A stretch of 64,000 nucleotides of DNA from Coptis chinensis (lineage: Eukaryota > Streptophyta > Magnoliopsida > Ranunculales > Ranunculaceae): NCBI GenBank assembly GCA_015680905.1, contig CM027385.1, positions 80,187,501 to 80,251,500 on the forward strand, written 5' to 3'. Shown one piece after another: positions 61,401-64,000 of the stretch. Position 1 is the stretch's first letter. Every line of letters begins with the position of its first letter. Both the position numbers and the translations under genes were made by a program. The notes below the pieces were generated by a model that had not been told where the DNA came from, searched no databases, and was given only the letters and a program-made list of their open reading frames with translations.

Positions 61401-62990
61401 ACAGATCATCCTGAGCAACTACAAGTTTAGATTCCAAGTTCTTTAGGGTAGCCTGCAAAGACACACGTTCACTCTCTAATGCTATTACGCGCTTATCTGT
61501 TTCATTGACGTTACTTAATTGCTCCTGAAGTACTCGTATATCATCCTTCAGGGACATGTTCTCTTTTCTTAATAGCCTGAGTTCCTTACTTAGAGAATTG
61601 AAGCTACCATTATCCTTATTCGAAACTATGTTCTTCTCATCGATACCCTCAGTAACTCCCTTTTTAGACAATTCACTCTTCAATTTCTCCAATTGACTTT
61701 CAAGGAGTTCCACATGTATCTTTTCTTGTGCTGCAACCTTAATTCGTGCATCGGTTTCTGCCAACCTCATCTCCAAGCTGTTAACATCTTCTTGCAAAGC
61801 CTCCTTTTCAATAAGAATCTTATCAAGATCTTCTAGTGCACGAACCCTTGCTTGATTGAGAAGTAAAATATCTAACAATATTCCAAAAAAATATAGAAAT
61901 TAGTTTCTCAATGAAAGAAAATAAATTTCGACAGAAAGACAAACTTTAAGAACCCTCTAGTAGCCTAGCAGAGGCTTAATGGCTACTTTTTTTCAGCATT
62001 TTTTATCATTCCTATCAAATCCCCAAGTTGAACATGTTCTCCATTGCGAGCATTCTCAATCTGAACAGAACATAGCTCCCATTAATTCAATGAAACCCAC
62101 TTCAGGGAACAATCAGGTAGCAGTAATTAACAAAAGCACATTACAATAGGGCAGAACATGCAAAAAATCATTTCAATTTCTGATATACTAGGCTTCAACG
62201 TGGTATGGTTTATCAGTACACTAAAATTGGAAAGCCTATGTGTACACAGATACACTGTAAAACTAAGGTACAAAGAATATGAATTCCATCCACTAACTTG
62301 TGATGATGTTAATCCTGCACAATTCAATAATATTTTGCAGTATGGTAAGAATGCTTCATTCGAGGTTCTATATATAAGAGTTTAGACGTCTCGCTCAAAA
62401 TGATTTCTAGGGATGGATCAATTACTTCAAAGAGTTGACTTCAGGTCTGACCAAGTAGTAGTATATCATGTGCTTTAATTGCCAATCAGAAACTTAGGAC
62501 ACCTAACAGACTGTCTTGATTGGTTTTAAGAACTACTTATCCATGATTAATGGAAATGTCTGTTGATTGTTGTGAATAGTTTTGTTTACAAGCATTGGCA
62601 GTAGTAAGTACCTTAAACTTTGCCTCCTCTAAAATTGTAGGACCAACAAAATCTGCTCCATCCATGCTCTTGGCAATTACATCGATGACACGTTCATCAC
62701 TGGATGTGCTTTCCTGCTGTGAACTTGAGGTATGGTCTACTGTAGAACTCTTAACATTGAGGCTCCTATCATTTGACCGGAAGTCTTCATCAATCGAAAT
62801 TTCTCTAGATGAACTTGTACGTTCTATGTCACTTTTAACTTCAGTGCTCTCATCGCTAATGTTTTCACTGGGTGAATCTGCAGTTTCACCGTCTGCGTCA
62901 GTATTATTCTCACAACTTGACTGGAAACTCTCATTCACTGGTAGTTGTCCAGGAGAGACTTTCTTTGCCTGTTGTCTCTTATTTCGGAAG
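55445..62990 (-). CDS. SS4: Starch synthase 4, chloroplastic (15 exons in window, 5' exon missing)
   Basis: ADP-glucose-dependent glucan synthase that initiates starch granules in chloroplasts. Minus-strand exons, 5' to 3': 62990-62612, 62060-61987, 61871-60809, 60701-60650, 60310-60188, 60069-59994, 59391-59207, 59096-58902, 58629-58558, 57810-57601, 57114-56989, 56529-56380, 55997-55936, 55831-55756, 55621-55445, all GT-AG. First come an acidic Ser-rich stretch and long coiled coils ([26 protein letters not shown]), typical of SS4. The GT5 catalytic domain follows: [17 protein letters not shown] (KVGGL ADP-glucose loop), [10 protein letters not shown], the GT1 domain with [19 protein letters not shown] and ARKTGGLND; stop at 55445-55447. 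Phases agree at every junction except 61987/61871, where the frame is off by one base across a 7-base A run (61987-61993). The exon with the transit peptide and start codon was not found and may lie beyond 64000. Confidence 0.92.
56673..56816. repeat. Foldback repeat in an SS4 intron
   Basis: Two 53-base arms, 56673-56725 and 56764-56816, are near-perfect reverse complements (CCACTCACCACATGTC against GACATGTGGTGAGTGG; CACCCAAAGGCCCAGGT against ACCTGGGCCTTTGGGTG), with a 38-base loop. It lies in the intron between the exons ending at 56989 and starting at 56529. It would form a strong RNA hairpin and is probably a small MITE. Confidence 0.8.
60463..60600 (+). mobile_element. TRIM-like LTR fragment in an SS4 intron
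   Basis: CTCCACTCATTGTCAATCGG followed by TTTTAAGTTGGATACCC matches the end of the short LTR at 22370-22476 (CTTATCACCAATTGGTTTTA, then GATACCC). Only one repeat is visible and its start is unclear. It lies in the intron between 60650 and 60310, antisense to the gene. Confidence 0.45.
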
Positions 62991-64000
62991 CTGAAAAAAT
63001 TGCAATATTTCACCAGTTGAGCACATGAAAGAAAAATAGATGAACTAAAATTCTAAAAACACAAGAAAATCAAAATACAACTTATACAAGCATTCTACTT
63101 TGCTTCAAACAACCAAAAGTCATAAATAGTGAGACGGATATCAAAAACAGATAGATGAGAAGCTAAAAGAAGCCAGGAACCCACTGAATCCAAATAAAAA
63201 ATATAAGTACAAGCCAGTTCTTTCATGTCAAAGCTGCGAAAATATATAAAGACTTTAAGAACTTCTTTGAACAGGATGACGAACTTATTTTCATTTTGAA
63301 AAGATAGGTTCCATTGAAGCATACTCTGTTTTGCAGAACGCAAAATCAATGACTTCTCAGTCCCACTATAACCACCTCTGGAGTTTGCTTTAAGTGCTGA
63401 TTCACCAAATCTTGTTGATCTTTCTATCTTTTGCATTGCTCAATTTTTTAAGCATTTCCTCAATCTTTTTAATCTTCAGCTTGGAAATTGTGAAGCCGTT
63501 GCATCAGGCCATATAGACTAACCATCTTTTCCAAAGTGTTCCATCCATCTTCAAACCGCAGCCCCTACTGCTACTACATCTAACTTTCTAAACAACATTT
63601 ACTTTATGGTAATTTAATTTATGGTAAATTTTAAGAATGTATTGATAGGCCTAGTAATTTGTGCATTACTACTGATATACAAAAGAAATTAGATTGCCCA
63701 GGCACCAACGTGCACTCCCTGTCTTCGAGTAAACCCAATCCACATGTCAATCTGTAAATTCCTTACAATAGCAGGCTAATAAGGTTTGCTACTAGAGCAT
63801 TTGAGCTCCATAAGAAGCTTCGGGTCATGAATGATGTGCCGCCAACTAAGCTGACTATGGCAACATGTCAACCAAAATTTTCTTCCATAAATCTTCAGCA
63901 AAGTACAGTAAGTTCTATATAACGTAAATGCCCCATTTAACAATAAAGGAATAACCTAATGGCTCAAATATTTAGTAAGGTAACTAAAGCACCTCCAAAG
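62991..64000. other. SS4 first intron or 5' region
   Basis: The acceptor of the first exon seen is at 62991-62993 (CAG on the minus strand). The rest shows no convincing transit-peptide exon. A short minus-strand stretch near 63565-63475 reads FEDGWNTLEKMVSLYGLMQRL before a stop and is not recognised. Confidence 0.4.

Overview
This is a plant nuclear window, almost certainly from a eudicot. Three intronless Lhcb1 genes, a multi-exon starch synthase 4 gene, a PSPG-box UDP-glycosyltransferase and two pinoresinol-lariciresinol reductase (PLR) genes with GT-AG introns sit among nested plant retroelements. There is no prokaryotic gene layout, CRISPR array or convincing RNA gene. I cannot name the species.

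Layout. 1-5.9 kb: the end of a very long solo LTR (copy 1 of 4), then a decayed Copia-type remnant. 6.6-8.1 kb: one intact UGT on the minus strand. 9.1-20.6 kb: a minus-strand L1-type LINE whose 3' end abuts a small second LINE tail, and which is split by two 3.1-3.7 kb solo LTRs. 22-23.3 kb: a short tandem repeat, a TRIM-like remnant and an imperfect-repeat region. 23.46-25.04 kb: PLR gene 1 (4 exons). 25.5-30.2 kb: a Mutator-like MITE with a 9-bp target duplication, holding a degenerate Ty3/Tat-type LTR element with its own 5-bp duplication. 30.2-39.9 kb: a plus-strand LINE (DUF4283-type ORF1, endonuclease, RT, zf-RVT, RNase H) split near its ORF1 start by a fourth long solo LTR. 41.76-44.68 kb: PLR gene 2 (4 exons, solo LTR in intron 1). 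45.1-46.8 kb: a relic tandem duplicate holding an Lhcb promoter without its gene and a PLR pseudogene fragment. 46.9-54.1 kb: three tandem Lhcb1 genes. 55.4-63.0 kb and probably beyond: starch synthase 4 on the minus strand, 15 exons seen here.

The genes do not form one pathway. Lhcb1 (light-harvesting antenna) and SS4 (starch granule initiation) are both plastid-targeted. The PLRs and perhaps the UGT belong to specialised (lignan/phenolic) metabolism. I found no convincing undescribed biological system. The most informative signals are the relic PLR-Lhcb duplication, the mosaic ancestry of the Lhcb1 copies, the shortened N-terminus of the second Lhcb1, the changed substrate-side loop of PLR gene 1, a one-base frame conflict at an SS4 exon junction, and a family of coding-free 3-4 kb solo LTRs, all three complete copies of which lie inside LINE coding sequence.
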